DNA of 64,000 nt from a bacterium (GCA_018062085.1 JAGOSY010000013.1:1-64000), one strand, 5' to 3'. Positions 44,314-53,761 are shown, numbered from the stretch's first letter. Program-made: numbers and translations. Notes: a model not told the origin generated them from the letters alone.

Positions 44314-45468
44314 TTAAGGCGTTTTCCGGAATAACCGTTTGTACCACGGCAGTGCCAGGAATGCTTGATATTGCGAACGATGTTCTTTTAGTGCTTGTTG
44401 GGCATAGCTAAGGTCTTGCTTGAGCTCACCAGTTTCTTTAGCATTGACTTCAAGTAAAAGCATAGAGCGTTGCATCTCTTGCATCAAGCGCAAATCGTCA
44501 AGGTGCATGCGGCGCTGCTCTGCCAGTTCCTTTTGAGTATTGGCTAGCTCGCGCAGTAGCTTCTCGACTTCATCGGAGCGATCGATGACGATTGTGGCAT
44601 GTTCAATATCAGCGTCGATTATGCCGGCTAGTTCGTTGTTGCTGCGGGTCGCGCGGTTGCGCCGAGGTTCATTGACGGGGCCCACTGCTAGACCGAGAGA
44701 AGCTAACTCTTTTTGGGCCATCTTGCCTGCCGATTGAAGAAACTTCTCTAGTGAGAAAGGTTCGTTTGGGGAAGAAGGCGCTGCCACGGCGGGGTTTGGT
44801 GTAGGTGCCATCTTTCTCTCATGCGATTTAGTTGCCATATTTTCTGCAAGCTTTTCCGCTTGTTTATCTCGGGTTGTTTCAGCCGTGGCACTTAATGGGC
44901 TGACTTCTACGTCCTCTATGTGATTTTCACCAATATCTTCGCTCTGATGCTGATTTTGGTTTTCGGCACGAGCTTCACGTCTATTGGTCTCACGACGACT
45001 GTGTTTGATTCTGAACCCGGGAGGGGGAATAATGCGCCATTCTTCCACGCCATCGATGCGTACACGGCGAGCGGCCCAGCCCTCGGGAAGGTGATTGCCC
45101 CATCTACCCAGTATTGAGCGCTCAACACCCCTAGTTGATCTTCCTAACATACTGGCGGCTTGATCCACAGTTAGCCAAGGTCGCGGCACTTCATAAGACC
45201 AGCTGTCTGCATAATTGTCGACAATTTCGTCGCCATAATCGTCGTCGTTACTTTCACGGTAACTGTTGCTGTCAAGGTTAGTTTCTTGTTCCGCCTTGGC
45301 GGCACTGCTGTTATTGACTTGAAGGTCAACTGCAAGATCGACATTGACCTCAGCAGTGACATTGCTGTCTAGATTTACTAGGGCGTCGATATCTACGACT
45401 AGTTCGTGATCTTCGGTGATTTGTCCGATTGAACCCAGACTGGTTGTTGTTGTTGCTGTTTCTTTCAT
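44314..45468 (-). CDS. HTH and coiled-coil protein with PWYKRLF tail
   Basis: An N-terminal acidic, low-complexity region (1-75) precedes a helix-turn-helix-like domain at about 88-145 (PWLTVDQAASMLGRSTRGVERSI, then a WGNHLPEGW wing and VEEWRIIPP). A linker, then a long coiled coil (about 290-375) follow, and the protein ends LALPWYKRLFRKTP. The gene at 54194 has the same plan and a PWWKKLFSK tail. The combination suggests a DNA-binding, oligomerising protein, for example a KfrA- or nucleoid-type factor. The ATG at 45468 is chosen over a TTG at 45492. No operon neighbours. Confidence 0.72.
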   Translation of the reverse strand: MKETATTTTSLGSIGQITEDHELVVDIDALVNLDSNVTAEVNVDLAVDLQVNNSSAAKAEQETNLDSNSYRESNDDDYGDEIVDNYADSWSYEVPRPWLTVDQAASMLGRSTRGVERSILGRWGNHLPEGWAARRVRIDGVEEWRIIPPPGFRIKHSRRETNRREARAENQNQHQSEDIGENHIEDVEVSPLSATAETTRDKQAEKLAENMATKSHERKMAPTPNPAVAAPSSPNEPFSLEKFLQSAGKMAQKELASLGLAVGPVNEPRRNRATRSNNELAGIIDADIEHATIVIDRSDEVEKLLRELANTQKELAEQRRMHLDDLRLMQEMQRSMLLLEVNAKETGELKQDLSYAQQALKEHRSQYQAFLALPWYKRLFRKTP

Positions 45469-45620
45469 GAGCGTCAGCCTTTGATTCTGCAAGACCAGTG
45501 CTTATTCTACTGTTCTCAAGAGGCCCTGTCTCGTTTCTCTACGCCAATTGTGGGTTGATTTCTTTTAAGGCCAGCTTTTCGCCTCTTCATAGCACGCTTT
45601 CGCCTGTCTCTGTAAGCAAA

Positions 45621-45647
45621 GAGGGAGGGAATTTAAATCCCTCCCTC
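45621..45647 (-). terminator. Terminator of superoxide dismutase gene
   Basis: GAGGGAGGGA (45621-45630) and TCCCTCCCTC (45638-45647) form a 10-bp stem with a 7-nt loop, about 48 nt past the SOD stop. On the minus strand TTTGCTT follows, so it is a plausible intrinsic terminator. Confidence 0.75.
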
Positions 45648-45694
45648 TCGCAATATCACTTATTTTTTCCGAAGTTAGCCTTGCTAAAACAGTC

Positions 45695-46306
45695 TTACTT
45701 CAGCAGTCTGGCTTCAACCTTTTCCCAGTCAATGTTGCTATAGAAAGCTTCAATGTACTTAGGACGATCAGCTGGAACGTAGTCCAGTAAGAAAGCATGC
45801 TCCCAAACGTCCATTACAAGTATTGGTTGGAAGCCAGCGATGTTGCCTTCTTCGTGCAAAGTAATCCAGTGGTTGGAAAGAGTTTTTGTGAAGGGATCTT
45901 GGAACAAGACAGCCCAGCCAACACCGCGCATGGCGCCAACTTTGAGGAAGTCATTTTTCCAAACGTCAATTGATGAGTAGGTTTCTGTGATCAATTTACC
46001 AATAGCGCTTGATTCTTTCAGCTCGGAACCGCCTGGCTTGAGGTTGCCGAAGTAGTATTCGTGCAGTCTCATGCCGTTGTATTCGAAGCCATAACGACGC
46101 TTCAATTCTGCGTATTCAAGTGAGCCGCTCTTGCCAGCTTCTGTTAGTTCGATGATTTTTTCGTTTAAATCATTTGTATTCTTGACATAGCCAGCATAAA
46201 GCTTGAAATGAATTTCCAAAGTCTTGTCTGAAATGCCGGTTAAACCCAACAGGTGTTTGAAATCCTGAACAGGGTATGGCTTGTAAGTAATCTTTTGCTG
46301 AAGCAT
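45695..46306 (-). CDS. Fe/Mn superoxide dismutase
   Basis: This enzyme removes superoxide. Metal ligands are visible: His33 (IHFKLYAGYV), His82 (LHEYYFGN), Asp166 and His170 (MDVWEHAF). The 203-aa length is normal. Whether it uses iron or manganese cannot be read from the sequence. AGGAG lies 6 nt before the ATG. It stands alone, with a strong hairpin terminator downstream and a 345-nt gap upstream. Some residues near the N-terminus (KPYPVQDFKHLLGLTGISDK) differ from the classical consensus, but the core is complete. Confidence 0.95.
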   Translation of the reverse strand: MLQQKITYKPYPVQDFKHLLGLTGISDKTLEIHFKLYAGYVKNTNDLNEKIIELTEAGKSGSLEYAELKRRYGFEYNGMRLHEYYFGNLKPGGSELKESSAIGKLITETYSSIDVWKNDFLKVGAMRGVGWAVLFQDPFTKTLSNHWITLHEEGNIAGFQPILVMDVWEHAFLLDYVPADRPKYIEAFYSNIDWEKVEARLLK

Positions 46307-46652
46307 GAAGTTCTCCTATGCAGCGCAGTATTTAGTCTGGGTGCGGATCTTGATTGCTATTCATACCATGCGCTTTGTGATTATTGAGTGAATTTCATAA
46401 AATCTGCATTCTTGGCTGGTTTTCTTGTCTCATATCGGCCAGAATTGGTAATGCTTACTCCTTGGAAACCGGCTTAAGGATTGGCATTTCACCATCGAGG
46501 CTCATGCTAAATCTCGGGCTGGTGGCTGGCTCAATTTCTGGCTTAATTTAGTGAATAATCGATAAACTGAATGCACCACTTGCGGTGCATGCTCGGGTTC
46601 TTCACGTACCCTAGTCTTTAGTTGAAGTCGTTGGTTTAGGGGAATTACGACC
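46307..46652. other. 345-nt gap with one hairpin
   Basis: Between the SOD start and the stop of the repeat protein at 46653 I find one 7-bp hairpin (ATGCACC/GGTGCAT, 46571-46590, loop ACTTGC) that may end the repeat-protein transcript. A close relative of this motif occurs at 10363. Nothing else is recognisable. Confidence 0.4.
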
Positions 46653-48314
46653 CTAGGGAATTAAGTCGGCCAGCCGTTTCTTTACAGAGGGGCCGGCTGG
46701 CGGTTTATCGTTTGTTGCTGCTGTATGGCTGGGATTGTCTTGGGTGCTTCCTTGTGCTGTTACTTGTGCGGCTCTGGCCGCGGCGTCAGCTTCTTCTTTT
46801 TTTCTGATTGGCGACATTTCACCAGTATCGTAAGGTTGCAGACTTCCTTGTTCAACTGTGAGGTTTTGCCCAACTGGCATTGCAGGTAGGTTATGGGCGG
46901 TAGCGGATGAACTACCTTGTTTATTGCGGCCAGAAATTGCCTGGTCAAGTTTGGAAGTTTTAGGCAGCGAGTGTTCACCAGTGCGGCTCTGTTGAATGAT
47001 GTTTTGGTTGGTCGTCGAAGTAGTTGCTGCTGATGCTGCCGGAGCAGTCTGAGCAGTTGGAGCTGGGGGAGCAGCTGCAGCTGGTGTAGGAAGAGCCGAT
47101 GAAATAATGGCTGAGCTCCAGCCGAGTTGCTTAAAAGCCTCTTCTAGTGTGGCTTTGCTCTTCCAGCAAATGCCAAGCACGATTACAGCTTGTTCGGTCT
47201 TCAATATTCCTTGAGCCATGAGGCTTGAGCAGTTCATGGCAATGCTAAGCAGATTTTGATCGATTGCACCGGTCATCATCAGCATTTGTCCCATTAAGTG
47301 TGTGTCCCGCGAACCCACCTTGAGAGCCTCTTCAATATCTGGAGGACCGATTACACCTGCTAATTGCAAAAATTGGTAGAGGGGAAGATTGGAGGTGTCT
47401 CTTGGTGGTGTTGGTTGCACCCTTTCAACAGCCTCGGCCAACGAAAGTTTTTCGGTGTTTACCAACTCTAGGACGCGCCCGCATTGTACTTTGCGCAGTT
47501 CGCCTTTGGTAACCATGGTTTGTATTGCCAGAGCAGTTTGTAATACGGTCTCGCTCACCATGCCATTTTTGACTAGTACCTGACCAATTGGTTGTTCATT
47601 GACGAGTCCAAGTTCTACTGCTTGCATCAGCTTTGCTTCGTCTAATAGCTTAGCCATGACGAGCAGCTCGCCCAGGCGAACAGTTTCATTCGCTAAATGT
47701 AGCGAAACTCCTGTCTCGGCCAGGGTTTGTTCAATTGGCACTTGTCTTTCAAGGGCTGCTCGCAGGCTGGAAATGGCTTGCTCTCGAGTTACCCGTCGAT
47801 CACGAACTAGAATTTGGGCATTAAGAGCTGAGGAAAGCAGCTGTTCTGACAGCCAACCATTGGTAACTAAAACTCTACCGAGGGGAAGCTTGGTGCTCTC
47901 CCCTTGAATTAAAGCCGCATCTAATTGTGCGCGGCTCACTAGGCCAGCTTCGATCAAGAGTTCCCCAAGTTTGTTGGTTACTTGGTTGACTGGTTGAGCC
48001 CAACCCATCTTAGACAAAGCCTGATCTATGGTCAGGCCATCGCGAGAAATGACGCGCAAGCTGCCAAGGGCGGTTTCTAGGTCAATCAAGCCGTCTTTCA
48101 GCATCGACTGAGCCTGCACGGCTGCTTGCAGGTGGGGCTCGATAATGTAGCCAGACATAATCAGCACACGACCAACCGGAAGTGACTGAGTTTTGGCAAC
48201 TAACATTGCCTGCCTTAGGTCTTCGGCCTTGAGTAAACCGGCGCCGGTCAGTAAGTCTCCTAGTCTAACCGGAGAGGCTTGTTGAGCTGATTCTTGATTT
48301 TCGGGCGGCATCAT
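46653..48314 (-). CDS. Four tandem MshEN-like domains plus disordered tail
   Basis: Four repeats of about 90 residues (17-105, 115-203, 213-300, 310-400) each begin with an RLGDLL/KLGELL/RLGELL/PLYQFL helix, pass through a GLL...L..A motif, and contain an L/VGR/QVL...NG segment; each is followed by a small helical linker ending in a GW- or GV-type turn. This is the MshEN/GspE N-terminal fold, known to bind cyclic di-GMP in MshE. The C-terminal 150 residues (Ala/Pro/Ser/Thr-rich, ending KKRLADLIP) are disordered. No ATPase domain is attached, so it may be a stand-alone c-di-GMP or protein-binding scaffold. An ATG pair at the start has AGGGA about 9 nt upstream. Confidence 0.8.
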   Translation of the reverse strand: MMPPENQESAQQASPVRLGDLLTGAGLLKAEDLRQAMLVAKTQSLPVGRVLIMSGYIIEPHLQAAVQAQSMLKDGLIDLETALGSLRVISRDGLTIDQALSKMGWAQPVNQVTNKLGELLIEAGLVSRAQLDAALIQGESTKLPLGRVLVTNGWLSEQLLSSALNAQILVRDRRVTREQAISSLRAALERQVPIEQTLAETGVSLHLANETVRLGELLVMAKLLDEAKLMQAVELGLVNEQPIGQVLVKNGMVSETVLQTALAIQTMVTKGELRKVQCGRVLELVNTEKLSLAEAVERVQPTPPRDTSNLPLYQFLQLAGVIGPPDIEEALKVGSRDTHLMGQMLMMTGAIDQNLLSIAMNCSSLMAQGILKTEQAVIVLGICWKSKATLEEAFKQLGWSSAIISSALPTPAAAAPPAPTAQTAPAASAATTSTTNQNIIQQSRTGEHSLPKTSKLDQAISGRNKQGSSSATAHNLPAMPVGQNLTVEQGSLQPYDTGEMSPIRKKEEADAAARAAQVTAQGSTQDNPSHTAATNDKPPAGPSVKKRLADLIP

Positions 48315-48548
48315 TGGGTTTGTCCCTAACTGATCAAGGAGTCTTGATTCTAACCCAAGACCAGCTCTTGATATGGTCGCTGAGGGGGCCCTGAGAAGAA
48401 ATTGTTTCCACTTCTTAAGTCTTGATTCCTACAAATTCTAAATACTGATCATTCTATTCCTAGAAAATTGAGCTTGAAAACCTTACGTTGCGAAATGACA
48501 CTAAAAATTATCGAGTAGTGCTTTTGGTACTGCTGGTGGTGTCATAAC

Positions 48549-48706
48549 AGAAGCCGGGCGACGAGCGCCCGGCTTCTTAAACACATAGTGTTAAATGTGC
48601 AGCCACCTAGTGGTGGAATATCCCGTTTGGGTTTTTAGTAGACACGAGGTATGACCTAGTTTTTGCTCTAACCGATTCCTCCGTGAGAGCTTTCGTCCAC
48701 AAACTA
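48549..48706 (-). ncRNA. Candidate structured RNA (6S-like layout)
   Basis: A 449-nt gap with no ORF holds several nested pairings on the minus strand: a possible closing stem between 48696-48706 (TAGTTTGTGGA) and 48608-48617 (TCCACCACTA); an apical stem between 48678-48685 and 48643-48649 (CACGGAGG/CCTCGTG); a small CCC/GGG hairpin; and a strong 12-bp AGAAGCCGGGCG hairpin (48549-48577) as a possible terminator. Closing stem, large internal loop and apical stem recall 6S RNA. No strong promoter or conserved primary motif was found, and alternative local hairpins compete, so this is only a candidate. Confidence 0.3.
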
Positions 48707-48804
48707 TTAATACCCCGCTAGTAGCGACTTATAAACCTGTTTTTTTGTTGTGCAGCTTACAATTTGGCCAAAGAAAAACGCTCGAGAATTACGCTTGAGA
48801 AAGC

Positions 48805-48852
48805 GCTGGAAATTACGCTGGAAATTACGTTGGAAATTACGTTGGAAATTAC
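48805..48852 (+). repeat. 12-bp tandem repeat, four copies
   Basis: The unit GCTGGAAATTAC (second pair GTTGGAAATTAC) occurs four times in a row, with a degenerate copy at 48784-48804. If translated in frame with the following gene it reads repeated LEIT. It lies in the leader, 41 nt before the chosen ATG of the membrane protein at 48893. Confidence 0.9.
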
Positions 48853-48892
48853 GTATGTACATCAGATACATACAGGTGTAGACTCCGTTCTG

Positions 48893-50116
48893 ATGGATAA
48901 ATTGCTGCTATCACTCCGAAACAGAATTCTTGTGCCTGTTGTCTGCATGGCCGGAATACTCTGCTGGTTGGCGTTGTGCTCAATTCATTATCAAAGCTAT
49001 TGGCTGGGCACAATCGCCAAGGTGCAAACTACCGATTTTAATCTTCTTCATCACACCCTGCCCCCAACTCTTTCTGCCATGATTCAAGAGGGTCGCGACG
49101 ACCTCATTCAGAAAACTCTTGACTCAAGTTATGGTTTGTTTGGCTTAGTTGTTACTGATCCATCAGGCGAGAACGTTCTTTATAAGACCAATAAGATTTA
49201 CCATCGCCAGTCTTGGCAGAAGAATGCTACGGCCGAGGGCCTAGCAAAGAGCAACGAGCCCTACGATTTAATCACTGACCCACCGCAACTAGAGCCTTTG
49301 TTTGCCCATGATTCCCCTCGGGTTGAAAAGGCCAGAGCAACTGGAGCTCGAGTCCGCGGCAAGGTGCTTGGTCGCATCTACTATATGCGCAGTCCGCCGC
49401 CACCTTTCGCTGAAGACATAGGTAATTTCTTATTGACTGGAGTGGCCGAGATGTCGGGCGCCAAGAGAGGCTATTTCTATGTGTCGATGATGGCTATTGC
49501 CTTCTCTCTGGTGGTGATCTTGCTGGTTTACCTGCGCCGGCGTGGGCTTGAGCTTAAACAAAAAGAAGTAGAGCACGTCAAGCGCGAGCTTGAAATTCGC
49601 AAAAAGGCTCTGGAGCACTTGAGTAACGAATTAGCTACCCAAAAAGCTCGCAAGGTTTGGCTTGAGAGAGAGGCCGATCAGGCTTATCGCCGTGCCATCG
49701 GTCTTAAACAGAATTTAGAGCGTCTGCGCGATGCCTTAGCTGGAACTATGCAGTCTAATTTTAATGCTTCCTCAACTTCTTCAACTTCCTCAACTTCTCC
49801 GCCGATACCCTCATCACCAGCTTCTATGAGCAATTCAGCTGGACAACAAGTGGTATCCCATGTGCGTATTCGACCTCCGGTCAGCCCTCCATCGTCAATT
49901 CTCGAAGAAATAGAGATTTTAATTCCTGACCTATCTGACAATGCCAAGGCCTTGCGTAGCCAGGCCGAAATTCTTCACGATTACTGTAATTCTCTTGAAG
50001 AAAGGCAGGTGGAGATGAAGCGTATTGTCGAAGGTGCCTTCAGTCGTGTGCCCCAAAGACCCATGCCAGCCCAGGCTCAGGCCCCTGCTGAAGTAATTGA
50101 TATGAGTCCGCGCTAA
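48893..50116 (+). CDS. Bitopic membrane protein with sensor-like ectodomain and coiled coil
   Basis: From the ATG at 48893 the 407-aa protein has TM1 near residues 12-33, an extracytoplasmic region of about 160 residues with a VVTDPSGENVLYKTN element that resembles a dCACHE/PAS-like sensor, TM2 near 195-216, and a long cytoplasmic coiled coil (about 218-290). A Ser/Thr-rich linker with a 9-bp tandem repeat (SST) and a proline-rich tail follow. There is no kinase, cyclase or HAMP domain in sequence. A TTG at 48764 would add 43 residues containing the LEIT repeats. Its ribosome binding site is weak either way. Function: probable signal or structural protein. Confidence 0.65.
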   Translation: MDKLLLSLRNRILVPVVCMAGILCWLALCSIHYQSYWLGTIAKVQTTDFNLLHHTLPPTLSAMIQEGRDDLIQKTLDSSYGLFGLVVTDPSGENVLYKTNKIYHRQSWQKNATAEGLAKSNEPYDLITDPPQLEPLFAHDSPRVEKARATGARVRGKVLGRIYYMRSPPPPFAEDIGNFLLTGVAEMSGAKRGYFYVSMMAIAFSLVVILLVYLRRRGLELKQKEVEHVKRELEIRKKALEHLSNELATQKARKVWLEREADQAYRRAIGLKQNLERLRDALAGTMQSNFNASSTSSTSSTSPPIPSSPASMSNSAGQQVVSHVRIRPPVSPPSSILEEIEILIPDLSDNAKALRSQAEILHDYCNSLEERQVEMKRIVEGAFSRVPQRPMPAQAQAPAEVIDMSPR

Positions 50117-50295
50117 TATACTCTGTTCCTTTATACTTTGTGCCTTGCTCTTCTCAACATGGCGCTAACTCGTGCTAAGCTAATTCTTGACCATTCGGCT
50201 TTCGCTTAGGAAAGCTCCCGCCCACCGCTGTAAGCGGTCGGTTGTTCTTATTGTTGGTAAGCATTGCGGCAGTGCCCTTTCAAGGCTAACTTTGC

Positions 50296-53200
50296 ATGAA
50301 GCAAATCTCGGGTTCTGGTAAAAAACTATCTCTTTCACTTTCTGCCCTCCAAGAGGCCAGCAGCGAGCCGGTTTATCGTCGTGGTGTGCAGTACTACCGG
50401 CGCAAGAAAGTATTGAAATATTCAGAGAGCGACGATGGTTCTGAGATTGAAGCTCTAGTAATTGGTTCAGAGAAAGACGCCTACAAGATTGTCGTAGACA
50501 TAGATTCTCCCAATTCGTTTAAGGCAGCTTGCTCTTGCCCGTACTTTGAAGATGTTTGTAAGCATTCTGTAGCAGTCGTTCTTACTCATATTGCCAAGCA
50601 CAACCCTGGCATTAGATTCGACATGGCTGATGAGCAGAAGCGCGAGAGCCCTCAAGAGAAGGGTCCAAGAGCTAAAGAGTTACTTGACGACCCGCGTGAA
50701 GAAGGCGTCGTGCCTGATGAGCGTGATTTCGAATTGGGTTTGTTGGTGCTAGAAAAGCCACTGGCTATGATTGTCGGCGTGGTACCCAATGAACCGCAGG
50801 GCAAAGTCAACATTCTTAAGGTGCCGGTTGAAGTTGTACCGACCTTGCCACCGGATTCGCGCATCCAGCGTTTGGCCAAGTATCTCACTGGTTTGCCCCA
50901 AACAACCAAGGGCCCAGCCGGTGGCCACCGCATTCCTCGTGGTGATGAAGGAACCGTAATTGGTCACTTGAGCCTTTGCTGCAAATTGACCAACACCACA
51001 ACTAACCAGGTTGTGCAGTTTTCTGACAAGCCGCTAACACCGCGGGCAGTGCTCTCTGAGACCGAAAGTGGCGAGTTAATGTTGCGCTTAGAAGGAATAA
51101 CCGAAGAAGGTGAGGCCGTTGAGCACCCGGTGTTCTTTATGGGGCCTTCCAGCTGGATTCTCTCAAAAGACACTTTCTATCCTATCGATTTAACAGCGAT
51201 TCACCGCTCGTTCCAGTACTTCGATTCGTTTGGCTACATGGTGGTCAAGCTCGAAGTTGTGCCCAAGTTTTTGTCTGTCGATTTGCCAGTTTTGAAAAAA
51301 CGAATGCCTGTCATTCTTGATGAGTCAACAGCACCATTTCCTGTTGCCATTACAGAGCCACCGCAGGTAGTAATTAAGCTCTCAGAGCGCAAATTGCCCG
51401 GAGCCGGTTCTAACAATACAATTATTTCTTCCAACGGTAGCTCAGCAACAGTCTCGAAGAAGCCGGCTGCAGAAGCTGCAAGTCTCGAAGTTTCTCTCGG
51501 ATTCCGTTATGGCGATCTAGTATTGCAATCGCGAGATGAAACTAGTGCTGTTGAGTCAGAGAAATTCACTCGTACGATTTCAGAAGTAGGCCAGAGCGTT
51601 TGGGTGGAAAGACAGTGGGAGCCTGAAAACCAGGTGCGCCGCTTTCTCACCAATATGATGCCGATTAGAACGATTGCCGATCGGTTTTCGTTTGTAGAAG
51701 AGCCAGCTCTTGATGCGCTTTTCCATCTTTCTGTCGGTCAGTCTGCTGAATGGGATACAGCTGGTTGGGAAGCTCTCAGTGCCTATCGTGTGCGCAAGGA
51801 AGAGTTGAGCCTCAAAGCCAAACTGTCTCTGAAAAAAGATTCTTATAAGTTCGAATTTGATCTACTTTGTTCGTCTGGTGATGAAGAAGTGCCATTTGCG
51901 CTCGTTATCGAAGCGCTATTTAGAAACCGCAGTTATTTGAAGCTTTCTGACGGCGATTATGTACGCGTGCCTACTTCAACATTAATGGGATTGCTTAAAT
52001 CAATTGGACAAAGCAAAGATAGTGCCCGGCCGCTCTATCAAGCTCTCGGAATTTTGCACGCTCTAGAAACGCAAGAGATTCCAGTTCAAGCTGACAAAGG
52101 CTTTGAAGAATTCATTCACAAGATTCACCATTTCCGTGAATTGCCCCCATTTGAACTGCCAAAAGATTTTAAAGGTGAGTTGCGTGAATATCAAAAAGAA
52201 GGCTGCAATTGGTTGATGTTCTTACGAGAATATGGACTGGCAGGCATTCTCGCTGACGATATGGGTCTGGGTAAAACTATCCAGACTTTGGCGATGTTGC
52301 TCAAGCATTATCAAGGAAAGGGTAAGTCAGATAGAGCACCAGCATTGGTGGTCGCGCCTACTTCTGTGGTCTACAACTGGTTGTCCGAGGCTGCTAAGTT
52401 TGTGCCTGACCTCAAGACGGCTTTGTTCATGGGTCGCGACCGCGGTGAGATGCTCAAGCGTCTTGGTAAGGAAAGCACTAACAAGCCTCACGTGATTTTC
52501 ACTACCTACGGTATCATTCGCCGTGACTACGAACAGTTGAAGAATATTCAGTTCGAATTTCTAATTCTTGATGAAGCGCAGAATATCAAAAACCCTGAGT
52601 CTGTGGGTGCAATTGCCGCTAAGAGCATTAAGGCCTTCCACCGCCTGGCTTTGTCTGGTACACCAGTGGAGAACCGCTTAAAAGAATTGTGGTCACTCTT
52701 CGACTTCCTAATGCCTGATTTCCTTGGTCAGTACAAAGACTTCAATGAAGTCTTTGAAAGGCCAATTGAGGCTGGACTTGATGGAGCGGGAATGAAGTTG
52801 CGCAAGACTGTGCATCCGTTTATTCTGCGCCGCCTGAAGAGCCAGGTAGAAAAAGATCTGCCTGATCGCACAGATATTATTCAACTCTGTGAGTTTGACG
52901 ATGAGCAGCGCTCTCTCTATCTTGATGTGCTTGATGAATGTCGTCAGCGCGTATTTAACGAAGTGGCATCGCGAGGAATTAAGCGCTCATCGATTTCAAT
53001 TTTGGCTGAGCTACTGCGTTTGCGCCAAGTTTGCTGCGATCCGCGTCTGCTGAAAAATAGAGAGAAAGTAACCGATCAGTCTGCCAAGCTTGATGCTTTG
53101 CTCGCTATGATTGGTGAGGTCGTAGATGAAGGCCACAAGATTTTGATCTTCAGTCAATTTGTGGAGATGTTGTCTATCATTCGCAAAGAGTTGGAGAAGG

Positions 53201-53595
53201 CTGGTTATACCTACGAATATCTCGATGGCCAAACACCGGCTAAAGAAAGACTTGATCGCGTCGAGCGCTTTAACCAGACGCCATCTATTCCAATATTCTT
53301 AATCAGCTTGAAGGCTGGCGGAACCGGTCTCAACTTGACTGGTGCTGATTACGTTATTCACTATGACCCTTGGTGGAACCCAGCGGTTGAGAATCAGGCT
53401 ACCGACCGAGCCCACCGTATTGGTCAAACTCGTCACGTATTCAACTATAAGTTGATCACTCGTGGAACAGTCGAAGAGAAAATATTGGCGCTGCAGCAGA
53501 AGAAGAAAGAGCTGGCTGATTTAATCATCGGTGGCGACGACAGTGTAGCTAAAGAACTAACCCAAGAAGATTTGGAATTCTTGTTCTCGTTCTAA
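50296..53595 (+). CDS. SWIM-zinc-finger SNF2 helicase
   Basis: An N-terminal SWIM zinc finger (C79, C81, C88 and H90: CSCPYFEDVCKH) and a central region of about 500 residues precede a complete SNF2 ATPase: Walker A DDMGLGKT (654-661), DEAQ (759-762), the SGTPVENRL motif, and the helicase C half with DYVIHYDPWWNP and QATDRAHRIGQ (about 1034-1044). The 1099-aa length and domain order are typical of the bacterial SWIM-SNF2 group, thought to remodel protein-nucleic acid complexes or aid repair and transcription. AAGG lies upstream of the ATG. Two hairpins follow the stop. Single gene. Confidence 0.96.
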   Translation: MKQISGSGKKLSLSLSALQEASSEPVYRRGVQYYRRKKVLKYSESDDGSEIEALVIGSEKDAYKIVVDIDSPNSFKAACSCPYFEDVCKHSVAVVLTHIAKHNPGIRFDMADEQKRESPQEKGPRAKELLDDPREEGVVPDERDFELGLLVLEKPLAMIVGVVPNEPQGKVNILKVPVEVVPTLPPDSRIQRLAKYLTGLPQTTKGPAGGHRIPRGDEGTVIGHLSLCCKLTNTTTNQVVQFSDKPLTPRAVLSETESGELMLRLEGITEEGEAVEHPVFFMGPSSWILSKDTFYPIDLTAIHRSFQYFDSFGYMVVKLEVVPKFLSVDLPVLKKRMPVILDESTAPFPVAITEPPQVVIKLSERKLPGAGSNNTIISSNGSSATVSKKPAAEAASLEVSLGFRYGDLVLQSRDETSAVESEKFTRTISEVGQSVWVERQWEPENQVRRFLTNMMPIRTIADRFSFVEEPALDALFHLSVGQSAEWDTAGWEALSAYRVRKEELSLKAKLSLKKDSYKFEFDLLCSSGDEEVPFALVIEALFRNRSYLKLSDGDYVRVPTSTLMGLLKSIGQSKDSARPLYQALGILHALETQEIPVQADKGFEEFIHKIHHFRELPPFELPKDFKGELREYQKEGCNWLMFLREYGLAGILADDMGLGKTIQTLAMLLKHYQGKGKSDRAPALVVAPTSVVYNWLSEAAKFVPDLKTALFMGRDRGEMLKRLGKESTNKPHVIFTTYGIIRRDYEQLKNIQFEFLILDEAQNIKNPESVGAIAAKSIKAFHRLALSGTPVENRLKELWSLFDFLMPDFLGQYKDFNEVFERPIEAGLDGAGMKLRKTVHPFILRRLKSQVEKDLPDRTDIIQLCEFDDEQRSLYLDVLDECRQRVFNEVASRGIKRSSISILAELLRLRQVCCDPRLLKNREKVTDQSAKLDALLAMIGEVVDEGHKILIFSQFVEMLSIIRKELEKAGYTYEYLDGQTPAKERLDRVERFNQTPSIPIFLISLKAGGTGLNLTGADYVIHYDPWWNPAVENQATDRAHRIGQTRHVFNYKLITRGTVEEKILALQQKKKELADLIIGGDDSVAKELTQEDLEFLFSF

Positions 53596-53678
53596 GTTGG
53601 CTTTGTTTCGTGCTTGCTTTGTTTCGGTTTCGTGTTTGCTTTGATTTAGGGCTCTTTTGGTGAGTCAATGCGAGTGCT

Positions 53679-53716
53679 AAAACTGTCAGATTTTCTTCAG
53701 AAAATCTGACAGTTTT
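53679..53716 (+). terminator. 17-bp hairpin (GTCA family, copy 3)
   Basis: AAAACTGTCAGATTTTC (53679-53695) pairs perfectly with 53700-53716 around a TTCA loop, 84 nt after the SNF2 helicase stop, with TTTT at the end. It likely ends that transcript and shares its core with hairpins at 34948, 40358 and 63428. Confidence 0.8.
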
Positions 53717-53761
53717 GGAACTAGAAATGAGATCAATGCTGACTTTGAGTCGCACTATACA

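Noticed and set aside
45498..45743. Plus-strand frame across the SOD terminator
   Set aside because: It runs through a strong hairpin and into the SOD gene antisense; no site or family.
50225..50239. 6-bp hairpin ACCGCT/AGCGGT before the SNF2 gene
   Set aside because: Short stem with no T tract; too weak to call a terminator.
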